From Pholiota molesta (lineage: Eukaryota; Basidiomycota; Agaricomycetes; Agaricales; Strophariaceae): a stretch of 64,000 nt of DNA. The notes beneath the pieces were generated by a model. It was not told the DNA's origin and ran no database searches. It was given only the letters and a program-made list of their open reading frames with translations. The DNA is taken from positions 62,001-126,000 of the forward strand of contig JACGCK010000069.1 of NCBI GenBank assembly GCA_014925825.1. The letters run 5' to 3'. Position 1 is the stretch's first letter. Each line of letters opens with the position of its first letter. Positions 31,970 through 41,755 of the stretch are shown in pieces. The position numbers and the translations under genes are program-made.

Positions 31970-33406
31970 ATGCCATCATCGAGATCGAAGCATTCACGTA
32001 GGAACCCAATAAGCGGAGTTCCCTACGACGTTCTCCGGGAGATTTTCCTCCATTGTCTTCCACGCCATCGTCTTGAGATTCGACAACCAAACACGACGAT
32101 CGCACCCATGCTGCTCTGCCAGATTTGCTCATCTTGGAGGACGGTCGCGCTCACATCCCCTACTTTGTGGTCGCATCTATCATATCACGTCCATTTACAC
32201 CATGATACGGTATTCAAAGGGTGGTCGGAACCGTCGAATATTCGAGTTCTCAAGAATGAAATCGACTTTATTCACTGGTGGAAAGCGAAACAGGGTTTAA
32301 TGGCCCCATTTTTGTTCATTGATGTCAGTTACACAGGTACATCAGAGCCATCCGATTCGTGTCTCTTTCCAGAAGATGGATTGGCTGCACTTCTCAAGTA
32401 TGTAATGTCGGCGCAGTATCTCCGAATCGAAAATCTCTGGGAGCTACTTGCAGGTAAAATCAGCGGCGATAGTCAGTTGACACTTCCAAAACTACACACT
32501 ATCGCAATATCCAAACCCGATTTTGACCTTGACTATTATTTCGATAACATCCAATTTTTTTTCGGGCTCGAACACCATCCCTCCGTAGTCCGACGCCTAT
32601 CCATCGACAGCGTTGGTGACTATGATCCGCCCTCGCCTGACCCGAACAGAATCCCAAGACATTGGTCTTGCGGGGCATTGACCCATCTGTCCTTGCGCAA
32701 TATCATTCTTCCGCTCAAGTTCTGGACTTCTCTTATTCGCGCAGTGCCCGGTTTACAATGGGCATGTATTGAATTCGACTGCGTGTTCGACGCTATGGAC
32801 GATACAAAGCCGACAGAACACATCCTTCCCCAACTTTCTACACTGTTTGTGGGCGTGCGCCCTGGTAGTGAGGCAGATTTCAAACCCGGGTTACTCCTTG
32901 CTGGCCTTCAGCTGCCTGCATTGCGAACTCTGTCACTACTATCGTGCAGACGGATGGATCGCGAGCGCAGCCCCGACGTCTATACGATTCTTCAGTCCAC
33001 ACCGGTCATCACAACCCTCTCCCTCAGGGCGCACAGCTTTTGGGACGACGACGAATTTTCAACGAGAACCCAGGAAATCGCTGTCCAGCCCATCTGGAGT
33101 TGCACGCCTCACCTGAGCGATATTCACCTCGAGCTGCCCCGTCGTCTCCCAGATCGGCATGCCGAAACGACGGCGGAAATAGACGCCTTTGTCGACGACG
33201 CTCTCTTCTCCGATATGGGTTGGTTGTGTTTAGATGCACCCGCATGCCCCATTCGCACAATCACCTTGATCGACATGGTACCATCGAATCCACATTTTAA
33301 CAGGACTAAGGACCTCGTGATGGCGAGCATTTGGCGAGCATCCGTAAACGTGCTGGAGGGGCGCCAAATATTACGTTCAATGTTATTCCAAAGTCAGAAG
33401 ATGTAA
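31970..33406 (+). CDS. F-box family protein (copy i), 478 aa, intact
   Basis: ATG 31970 (MPSSRSKHSRRNPIS) matches the start of copy c. The frame is open further upstream to 31829, but that part is shared with noncoding DNA at 41661. Motifs: VPYDVLREIFLHCLP, LLCQICSSWRT, LWSHLSYHV, WWKAKQGLMAPFLFI, leucine-rich segments (LTHLSLRNIILPLKFW, LPALRTLSLL, TPHLSDIHLELP) and the terminal ACPIRTITLIDM block. No break is visible. R copy 4 precedes it on the same strand at about 600 bp. Confidence 0.92.
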   Translation: MPSSRSKHSRRNPISGVPYDVLREIFLHCLPRHRLEIRQPNTTIAPMLLCQICSSWRTVALTSPTLWSHLSYHVHLHHDTVFKGWSEPSNIRVLKNEIDFIHWWKAKQGLMAPFLFIDVSYTGTSEPSDSCLFPEDGLAALLKYVMSAQYLRIENLWELLAGKISGDSQLTLPKLHTIAISKPDFDLDYYFDNIQFFFGLEHHPSVVRRLSIDSVGDYDPPSPDPNRIPRHWSCGALTHLSLRNIILPLKFWTSLIRAVPGLQWACIEFDCVFDAMDDTKPTEHILPQLSTLFVGVRPGSEADFKPGLLLAGLQLPALRTLSLLSCRRMDRERSPDVYTILQSTPVITTLSLRAHSFWDDDEFSTRTQEIAVQPIWSCTPHLSDIHLELPRRLPDRHAETTAEIDAFVDDALFSDMGWLCLDAPACPIRTITLIDMVPSNPHFNRTKDLVMASIWRASVNVLEGRQILRSMLFQSQKM

Positions 33407-33651
33407 CTGTTGCAGAGATATTGGAGGGATGGGAAGCGAGAGCTTGAAACGCTCGGCCTCGATCTATATTGCTCAACGCTTAGGAATACCTATTGTACCA
33501 GTCCTTGTATCACTATGTACTGTCAAGGAACTGATATTGGCTAAGGATATGTTCGTTTATTATTCGACACATGTATCCAAATCGAGGGATCGACAACATG
33601 GCTGTCGACATGGCTCTCATCAATCGTATAAGTAGAAATATGCTTGTCATT
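33407..33651. other. Intergenic sequence holding the left flank of the Plavaka insertion
   Basis: From about 33577 the sequence matches 44657-44731 (GACAACATGG...GTATAAG...GAAATATG). It is the downstream flank of the secreted-protein gene, now separated from it by the transposon. Confidence 0.75.
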
Positions 33652-33925
33652 CATCAGAAGTTTCAAGTTTTGCTTGTTTCGACTTGTGCAAGCGTAAAAA
33701 AGCGTATTAAAGCGGAAAAGTAGGTGTTCCAAAAAGCTAGGTACAAATTCAAAAAAAGAGAGTCATTTTAACAATATTTAAGAGGTCCTAAAAACCTGAA
33801 AAAGCCACAAAAAGTCGCAAAAGCGAAACAGCCTATTAGTAAAGGGTAATAATAAACGTATATCTATAACTATAACTGAGATTTGACCGAAATAAAGTGA
33901 ATCGCAAGAATTTTGGAATGTATCC

Positions 33926-36233
33926 TCAAGCTCGGAGCTTAACGGGACTTGCGAAATCAAACAGAAACGCGCGATTATTGTCAAGCAACGATAGGTCAGC
34001 CTGGTTAGTCTCATCTTCAGAATCATCCTCTGTGCCCCGTAAGCAGCATGCGGCAAATATTTCCTTCCAACGAGCTTCTTCAATAGCACGAAGGCTAGAA
34101 CAGTAGCCAGCGACCGTCGAGCCCCAACATTCATTCGAAAACTCCTTGATCTCATCCAGAGGCTGCATAAAAGACCGTACTGCGCGTTCGAGCTAGAAAA
34201 TGGATCTGAGTCAGACTTCATCAAGACACGAGGGGGATTCGGGAAAACACACAGCGGCCATGATCAGAGCGAAAAGGCCCTTTGGATATCCATTCTCAGA
34301 AACCGAGCCTTTTTTGAGCCGGAGAGAAGGCGCTGCAAGGTTAATAATAAAGCGGGAAAGAAGGCGGCCTTCCGGCTGCTGCAAGATCATTTGAGTTCCA
34401 AGATTGAATTAGAAACATTTGAGAGGAGGACATACCTTGTAAGTAGGATCTGTGCGATCACTTGGAGAGTTGGGAGGAGTTGGTATCCTAAAGAAAAGTG
34501 GTCCGTCACCACGTATAGCCCAGCGAATCCATTCTCGTGCTTCCTTTTCTCCGTCGAGAGTGCTGATGTGCTGCTTCACGGCCTCGATGGCACTCAAGCC
34601 TATGTGGGAGCGCCTCTCGTTGATGCGGTTATATGCCTAGAAAGAAATTTAGTAAGACGAAATTTGAGAAGGGGCATCTGAGGCTTGAAAGTGGAGGTTG
34701 ACTTACTAGATGATGAAGTGCATCGGTAGAATTCACTTTGTAGTTGGTGGCAGGGAAAACCTCGTTGATGGTGGCCTGTAGCAAGGCAACAAAAGTGTCG
34801 CTACCTTTGAAAAATTGGGAGAATGGCTCCTTGGATGCAAAGAATTTGTCATATAGTGTTGGAAGAATCACTTTCCGCCATTTGGACTTCATGAAGTCGG
34901 GAAGGTCGGTGATCCGAACATTGTTAGCATTCAAACGGCGAGTCTTTGTGCTCGAAACTGCCTTGGTAGGTATGGGAAGCGATGCTTTTGGCTCGCTCTT
35001 TGTTTTCGTCTGAGTGACACTTACACGTGTCTTCTTTGCAATAACCTTTTTTGCGGGTGGCTTCGGTGGTGTACGAGGTTGACGCTGAGGAGAGAAGTCG
35101 TCTTCCGACTCGGAGTTCGAGTCGGACTGATTTGAAATGATAGTGACAAGCTGGGTTTCTTGTCAGGTATGTAATACACAAATCATGCGGAATAAACTCA
35201 TACCTCATTTTTACGCGAGATATCCCGTGTTGCGTCCTTGCTGGCCTCTGCCAATTCCTCTTCTGTCACTGCCTTGCGTGAGCTCACAGCTTGTTTCGCA
35301 AATTCATTTGTGTCTTCAACATCCGAATCTCCGAGTCCACCAGAAGCAATCTCGACAGGAGAACGCTTCTTCGGGGCCATATTGCCGGATCGAGAACCTT
35401 TCCAATCAGAACGAAGACCGGATGCGGCAGCAAAAGTAACATGCTTCATTCCCCTATCATCCAATCAATCATGCGCTTCACATATACTCCGGAATCCGAG
35501 AGGTAGCTTACTTCTTCCCACCCGCACTCTTCTTCCCCCCACCACTTACTTGTGCTTTGAGTGCGTTGAGCTTTTTCTGCAAAGCATCGTTGCTTTGCTG
35601 GGATTTTCAAGGTCAGTGCTAAATGTTGTTGTCTGAGAACTCAGAAGCTGACCTTCAATGCTTGGAAATCATCCTTAGGAACATCTTTCAAGCTCGATTC
35701 ATCCGAGCTTGAGCCTACCACATCATCATACCCACGGAATTCTTCTTCGCTCAACTCAAGGTCGCGGTCTAGGTCAGAAAATTTGCGAATAGTCTTCGCT
35801 TCCGTCTCCATCCTATCAACGTCTTCTTCGAGGTTCATTTGTGCGATTTCTTCTCCTTATCTTTTGCAAGATCCTCGAGGCGCGCTTTCTCTATCTCGGC
35901 AGCTGCATTATCAGCAGCAATCTGTGCCTTCGTGCGTCTCTTCCTTTTCTGGCCCGCAGCTGGGGCCTTGGCGTTGGTACGAGCAGAGCGCCGTGAGGGA
36001 TGTTGGGCTGATTGGGCAGGACTGGCTGTTACCGCTGCCGACTTCTCTTTCGCTGCTGTCCGTGGCTTTTTTGGAGGTGTTGGTTGTTCAGACTCTATGG
36101 TGGTATCATTGAGGACAGTATCAGAGGTACACTTCTTTTTCGACATGTTTTCTGTGACCGTTTTCACTGTTTGGCCAACGTTGATTTGTTGGGTGGAGTT
36201 CTTCTGAGAAGAGCTGTCTCGAGTGCGGACCAT
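33926..36233 (-). pseudogene. Plavaka companion gene, eight exons, one apparent 1-nt frameshift
   Basis: Exons by splice sites: 36233-35653 (with the frame break), 35597-35512, 35453-35204, 35150-34707, 34636-34436, 34378-34253, 34192-33926. The N-terminus is basic and Ser/Thr-rich (TPPKKPRTAAKEK, GQKRKRRTKAQIAADNAAA), then acidic (RKFSDLDRDLELSEEEF), suggesting a nuclear protein. The C-terminal half has WRKVILPTLYDKFFAS, GSDTFVALLQATINEVFP and REWIRWAIRGDGPLFF, typical of the second protein found beside such transposases. All introns are 53-70 nt. The frame shifts once near 35845, where one extra A would join KEKK to IAQMNLEED. As read, the first ORF's stop overlaps the next ATG (ATGA at 35838). 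Its role in transposition is unknown. Confidence 0.75.
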
Positions 36234-36491
36234 TGGGTATAGATTAGGATAGGGGCTGGGATGGATGAGCTACCAGTGAGACGAGATTGAGTGCAGGGGG
36301 TTGGCAGGGGTTATGACGTGTCTGATGTGTTGGGGAAGGTACTTTAATGCCGGGCTGTTTGCAAAAGTTGGCGTGGAAAAGCCCCAAGTCGGCCCCAAGT
36401 TTTGTACGTTCGTAGCTTGTTTGCGCGTGGCAAACTTCACAATATCATTCTCTCTTTTCCTTTCGTTTTGTGCTATCCTGTCCCTTATCCA

Positions 36492-39400
36492 ATGTCTCTA
36501 CACTCCAACTATCCTTGCGACCATCCAGGCTGCAACCGGACATTCAAAAGTCAAGGTGGCCGTACCCAGCACTGCAATACACATCACCGTCCACTTTCGC
36601 CAGACCCGGAACCTGACCCAAGGCTCCAATTCACAACAAAATATCACCCCAAGCTTAACGGTAACTATCTTCAACCCTTGAGTATCTGACTATATACTCA
36701 CTCTCTTTGTAGCTTTGCCTTGTGACGTTGGCGGCAATTTTTTGCCCCAGTTTACCCAATCACCACCATATAATGCCCCTGATGCAACGGAAACAAATTG
36801 CTGGCATCCATTTGAAGACCGTCTCGCTTTTGATTGGGCTCACTATCATTTCATTGAGCTACAGTCATCTGCACGCAAAATCAATAAGGGATTGGACCTC
36901 TGGCTTGCGGCGAAGTTAAGCGCCGGTAACGATTCACCCTTACCATGGTCGTCAACTGATGATATGTATGGCACAATCGACTCCATCCAGGAAGGAGATG
37001 CGCCGTTCACCACGATAGAGTTCAAGTACTCGGGCCCAGTCGATGACAAATCCCCGAAGTGGATGACTCAAACGTATGAACTTTGCACGCGAGACTCTCG
37101 CAAACTCTTACAAAACCAACTTGCCACGACCGAATTTGCTAATCAGTTCAACTACAAGCCATATCGTCAATTTGATCACCAAGGCAAATGTGTTTGGTCC
37201 AACCTAATGTCGGGTGAATGGGCATGGAAGGAAGCGGTATGTCATTTTCATACATATTGTTGCTCATAAATATTGACTACAATCGTTATATAGGATACTA
37301 TCGCTCAAGATCCACGCACTCATGGATCAATGCTTGTTCCTATTATAGCCGGAAGTGATAAAACTACAGTTTCGGTTGCGACAGGACATCAAGAGTACCA
37401 CCCCGTATACCAATCACCTGGTAACCTGACAAATACCGCCCGTCGTGGGCATGGAAATTCAGTACTTCCAGTAGCGTTTCTTCCGATTCCAAAGAGTGAG
37501 TTTGTTATTTTAGAATCTAAACTATTGACATCTACAACTTTGTTTTCTTTTAGCAAACAAGCGTGAAGCAAAGCGGCCTGAATTTCAACGCTTTGCTCGA
37601 CAATTGTACCACGCATGTCTAGCGCGAATTTTCGCACCACTTCGAGGAGGAATGACGGTTCCAGAGGTTGTCCGTTGCCCAGATGGACACTTTCGCAGAG
37701 CTATCTATAGTCTAGGACCATACATCGCCGACTATCCCGAACAAGTCTGGCTTGCTGGGATTGTCCAAGGATGGTGCCCGAAGTAAGTATATCATCTTTG
37801 ATATCGAATCTAGATGCTTATGACCTAGATTTAGATGCGAAGCAAGGCCAGATAATTTGGATGAGGATTACAAGAATACACGACGACGAAGACACGAACG
37901 AACCGACGTAATTATCCAATGTTTCGACCCAGGTACAGTTTGGAGTAAATATGGAATTCGAACAGATGTTGTGGTATGTTCACTCTGAATTTATCCAACT
38001 CTGAAGTATCTAATCAAAATGTAGCCATTTACACATGGATTTCCACGGGCGGACATACACATCTTGCTTTCACCGGATTTACTGCATCAAGTCATCAAAG
38101 GTACCTTTAAGGATCACCTGGTCACCTGGGTAAACGAGTTCCTTCACTTTCGTTATGGTGAAACTCGTGCGCTAGAAATCATACATGATATTGATCGACG
38201 GTAAGCAAACTTCAGTCGCTAAATCAAAGTCAGGACTAGAGACTTATTTGATCACATCTAGAATCTCTGCGGTTCCTGTATACGCTGGCCTTCGACGCTT
38301 TAGTGAAGGCCGGAACTTCGAGCAATGGACAGGCGATGATTCCAAGGCGTTGATGAAGGTAATGTTATATAACTTTTCACTATGTTTTATTTTATCTTAA
38401 TTAGATTGATTTATAGGTTTACATTGCTGCAATTGCTGGGCACGTACCATCAAAAATGGTACAGTGTATAGCGGCATTTATGGAACTATGTTACATTTTC
38501 CGCCGGAACGTCATCAGCAGTACTGCTCTGAACACCGCTCAAGACCTGCTTGACAAGTTCCATGCACTTCGACAAGTGTTTATTGATGAGGGTACCCGCA
38601 CGTCCATATCTTTGCCACGTCAGCATGCATTACCACACTATATTACTTCTATCCCATTATTCGGGTCTCCCAATGGCCTATGCTCATCGATTACGGAGTC
38701 AAAGCACATCAAAGCCGTCAAGGAACCATGGCGTCGATCCAGTCGGTTCAGAGCACTAGTCCAGATGCTGAAAACAATCGTTCGATTGGAAAAGCTCGCG
38801 ACTCTGCGCCGGCGGTTTTTACAAGAGCAATTACTGATTGGGAGTACGACGAGCGCATATTCTGCTGGTGGACACGGTGATGATAACAACTTGGGATCAG
38901 TCATCGGCACGACCAATATGATGGATGTTGATGAAGACATGGGTCAACATGGGGAGAACAATGTGTCTGACGAGCGCGTAAATGATGTTGGGCCCGAAGA
39001 TGGACCCCATACCCTTGCTTCTATTTTGCTAGCAGCAACGCCCGGTATGCACATATATCATTGCATGTTTGAAGGTTTCTTTCAACTGACATCCTTTTCT
39101 ATCTAGAACGAAAGTACCCAAATCGACTGCATAAGCTAGCGCAATATATTAAAGAGCCGGAGTTCCCGATAGCACTCAAAACATTCCTATACAACAGAAG
39201 ACACCCGACTCGTGACGTTCCTAATGATGTCGATGTTCGTGTTGACTTCACTGGCAAGATCCTGGTCTTTCACTCCGCGATTGCACGGTTTTATGCTCCA
39301 AGTGACCTGTGTGGTGCGGGTGGCATGTATCGACAGCGCATTCGATGCAATTCTTCATGGTATGGGCAACCTCGCCGTGATACTGTATTTGTGGTACAAG

Positions 39401-39762
39401 ATGAGGATCAGGCCGGGATGCGAGGGATGCTTATTGCACGCATTCACCTATTATTCTCATTTATTGATGAGAATGTTGGTGAGACGGTCCCATGTGCGCT
39501 CGTAAGCTGGTATCTGCCGGCATCTAACGAACGCGATCCTGATACAGGCATGTGGTCGGTAAAGCCAGAAGGTACACGAATGCACCAGCCGGTACAAGTT
39601 ATACCACTCAAAAGCATCGCTCGAGGTGCCCATCTCTTGCCCAAATATGGTGTCGGATTTCTTCCTGAGTATATTACACATACTAATACTTTGGAAGAGT
39701 TCGAAATTTACTTCGTAAATCCCTACATAGATCACCATTGTCATGAATTCTTGTCTGATTAG
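36492..39762 (+). CDS. Plavaka transposase, nine exons, 939 aa, apparently intact
   Basis: Exons: 36492-36660, 36713-37236, 37294-37495, 37554-37782, 37835-37973, 38025-38200, 38262-38358, 38417-39044, 39107-39762. Together they give 2820 nt with no stop, and all introns are 51-62 nt with GT-AG borders. The protein opens with a C2H2 zinc finger (CDHPGCNRTF then HCNTHH) that probably binds DNA. Conserved family blocks follow: HPFEDRLAFDWAHYHF, IIAGSDKTTVSVATGHQEYH, EVVRCPDGHFRRAIYSLGPY, AGIVQGWCPK, DLLHQVIKGTFKDHLVTW, SITESKHIKAVKEPWRRSSR and FYAPSDLCGAGGM. The acidic residues in these blocks fit an RNase-H-like nuclease, but exact catalytic residues are not assigned. It shares an intergenic promoter region with the companion gene. 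Confidence 0.9.
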
Positions 39763-39981
39763 ATGTATACTGTAATTTTGTACAAGTTCTGTACATACGT
39801 AGATAGCTTTTTCGCTTGTCTGCTTTTTAACTTGCCACAAGCTCAAAAGCGGAAAAAAGCGGACAAGCAATTCGTGAACTTGCTGATGTTGGCCAATGAC
39901 ATTATCCCATTCGAAATAATATGTTACAAACGAAGCTCAGTAGTACACAAAACCATCCTTTGATCCTCCGAGACAGACGCT

Positions 39982-40602
39982 CTAGCTGCGGAAGCACCTG
40001 AAGGAGCTGAGTACGTCGTTGAAGGCAGCAGGAACGCTAGAGAACCCGGGGTTGGTCACGGTCAAGATAGCTCCAGAGCAATTGGCGTCCCTGATAAACA
40101 GCCCATTAGCATCATATTCGTATGTGTACGATCCCTATGGGGCATTGAAGTTACTCACACGAAGGCATTGCAGGTAAATCCTGGGTCGGGGCCAAGGCTC
40201 GAGATAGTGTCCTGGAACGGCGAGCTGAAGTTGATGCATGTGTTCACGTTGAAATTGAGATTGGCACAGGTGTTTGAGAAGTTGATGTCGATGCAGACGA
40301 AGAGATGACCATCGACTTGAGCGGCTCTCACGTCGAGGTTCTCCTGTGTGGTTATTCAGAGATGATCTCCAGAGAATCCAGTCGATGGATGCTACTCACG
40401 ACATTCGCGGCGGTTACAACGTTGCCGCCGATGAGAGCGACAGCGGCTGTCGCGTTGTGGTTCTCCTGTGTGGTTATTCAGAGATAATCCCCAGATAATC
40501 CAGTTGATGAATGCTACTCACGACATTCGCGGCGGGTGCAGCGTTCACGCCGACAACAGCGACAGCAGCAATGGCGAAGAGGCGAGCAAATTGAGCGTAC
40601 AT
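39982..40602 (-). CDS. Small secreted cysteine-rich protein 1, four exons, 146 aa
   Basis: Exons: 40602-40522, 40465-40400, 40343-40159, 40090-39982; they sum to 147 codons including the stop. Residues 1-23 are a clear secretion signal (MYAQFARLFAIAAVAVVGV, cleavage near NAAPA). The mature part has six cysteines and ends with SSFRC. The spacing, with SPFQDTISSLGPDPGFTC and NPGFSSVPAAFNDVLSSFRC, resembles the Greek-key beta/gamma-crystallin-like secreted proteins of mushrooms; this is a fold-level guess. Exon 2 and its two flanking introns are a duplicated unit. A paralog lies at 44824-45441. The Plavaka element sits 93 bp beyond the stop codon. Confidence 0.82.
40344..40521 (-). repeat. Duplicated intron-exon unit in secreted protein gene 1
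   Basis: Introns 40521-40466 and 40399-40344 are both 56 nt and nearly identical (GTGAGTAGCAT...AATAACCACACAG). Each is followed by an exon starting GAGAACC, and exons 1 and 2 both end in GCGAATGTC. This is an exon duplication by unequal crossing-over or slippage. Confidence 0.8.
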
Positions 40603-40680
40603 GCTGAGAGGAATGTGTAATGGAAGATAGAACCAGTAGATGAGTTGATTCTGAGGAAACTAACATCGAAAGCTTGCGCT

Positions 40681-40688
40681 TTTATATG
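40681..40688 (-). promoter_or_regulatory. TATA-like box (CATATAAA) of secreted protein 1
   Basis: It lies about 80 nt upstream of the start codon at 40602, consistent with a leader of about 50 nt. Confidence 0.55.
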
Positions 40689-41066
40689 CTTTCTTGCTCT
40701 ATGTATATAATTATTAAAGACATTAACAGCTCCGTTTTGAACGGGTGAAAGACTTGGCAGAGTATATCATTTGGTAGAATACACATTACATCATGCTTTC
40801 GTGCGCCTTTTCCTTCAATCTCTTTTTCTATTTTTTTTTTCGTCTGTCCAGACCCCCATTGCCATTACCTTGTCTGAGGCTTTCTCGTCTGCGAATGATA
40901 TGCAATAACCATATGCTAACAGTGGTTTCATAAAAAAAACCATTGGACGCCGTGATACCGCTCAGAACACGCGAAAATACTTTGACAACCCCAAAGCAGA
41001 ATTTCAAATTGCACATCAGAACACAGCTACGGTATAACACCATATGAATACAACTGGCGATCAAAG
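40689..41066. other. AT-richer intergenic interval
   Basis: I see no supported gene beyond the promoter of the secreted-protein gene. Confidence 0.5.
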
Positions 41067-41079
41067 GTGAATTCACGAC

Positions 41080-41336
41080 CTTCAGTTATAATTACACCAC
41101 TACAGGACACCCAGAGGGCGCCGAATTCAAAGTGCGGCCCGCGCGGCAAGAGACAGATTCAGAGCGTCGGCACGCTACAATTAACCATTGTGGGCGCAGA
41201 AGGATACAGGAGTCAAACCGTGGATGTTCAACTGCCTGCCTTAGCACATACGAGAATCCATGTGGAATGCAGCATCGGAGAACGCTATACTGCACTCCCC
41301 CGTCTCGAGCGCACCAGCGACCATGGTATGTGGTAG
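41080..41336 (+). other. Protein-like open fragment of unknown origin
   Basis: The frame LQLTIVGAEGYRSQTVDV followed by LPALAHTRIHVECSIGERY has natural amphipathic composition and ends at a stop at 41336. It has no ATG with good context and no recognisable neighbours, so it may be an exon relic. I do not recognise the family. Confidence 0.35.
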
Positions 41337-41380
41337 GTGCAGTAAGCCCAGAGCCTGGCGATCATACGGCGTCTTCGACG

Positions 41381-41527
41381 TCGTTCTTGGCAGGTTCTTG
41401 GCAAATTTCATTGCCGACAAGACAGCGGGATTTTAATGGAATGCATACATAGATACTTATAGAGGACAGACCACCCGACTTCGTTCTTGGCAGGTTCTCG
41501 GCCATTTTCATCGCCAACAAGGCAGCG
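41381..41527 (+). repeat. Direct repeat of about 47 bp, period 100
   Basis: TCGTTCTTGGCAGGTTCT at 41381 recurs at 41481, followed in both by a TTTCAT(T/C)GCC(G/A)ACAAG(A/G)CAGCG stretch. Confidence 0.65.
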
Positions 41528-41660
41528 CCGAACATCCAAACCATGCACACCAACCCAAACACAATTTCATAGATAATTAAATAATACACCGTCCACACCT
41601 CCCTCCCCACAAACCCCGTGGGGCATCAACGATACTCAAATACACCAAATGAAAGAGTCA

Positions 41661-41755
41661 ACAACCCACACTCTACCTCCACGTCGACGTGTAACATTCG
41701 ACAATCGCTTTTGACCACCATCGGATTCGAGTTCTCCCAGAACTATGGCAAATAC
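41661..41755 (+). repeat. Transplanted copy of the DNA just upstream of F-box copy i
   Basis: About 95 bp match 31849-31945: CTACCTCCACGTCGACGTG, TAACATTCGACAAT, GACCACCATCG and TTC(T/C)CCCAGA in the same order. No F-box coding sequence follows here. Confidence 0.7.

Larger units (their letters stand above)
33652..39888. mobile_element. Plavaka-type DNA transposon, 6237 bp, with TIRs and two divergent genes
   Basis: The 5' end begins CATCAGAAGTTTCAAG and the 3' end is its imperfect inverted copy (reverse complement CATCAGCAAGTTCACG); both continue into TTGCTTGT. Subterminal AAAGCG/AGCGGA motifs occur several times near both ends and are candidate transposase-binding repeats. The flanks join to match a contiguous sequence at 44657-44760, and the dinucleotide TT appears on both sides as a target duplication. 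Inside are a transposase gene (+) and a companion gene (-) with 258 bp between their starts. Family assignment rests on the transposase motifs as I know them from Agaricomycetes. Confidence 0.85.

Noticed and set aside
35839..36207. Plus-strand frame opposite the Plavaka companion gene
   Set aside because: It is antisense to a gene with canonical introns and conserved domains; Ser/Phe-rich shadow.
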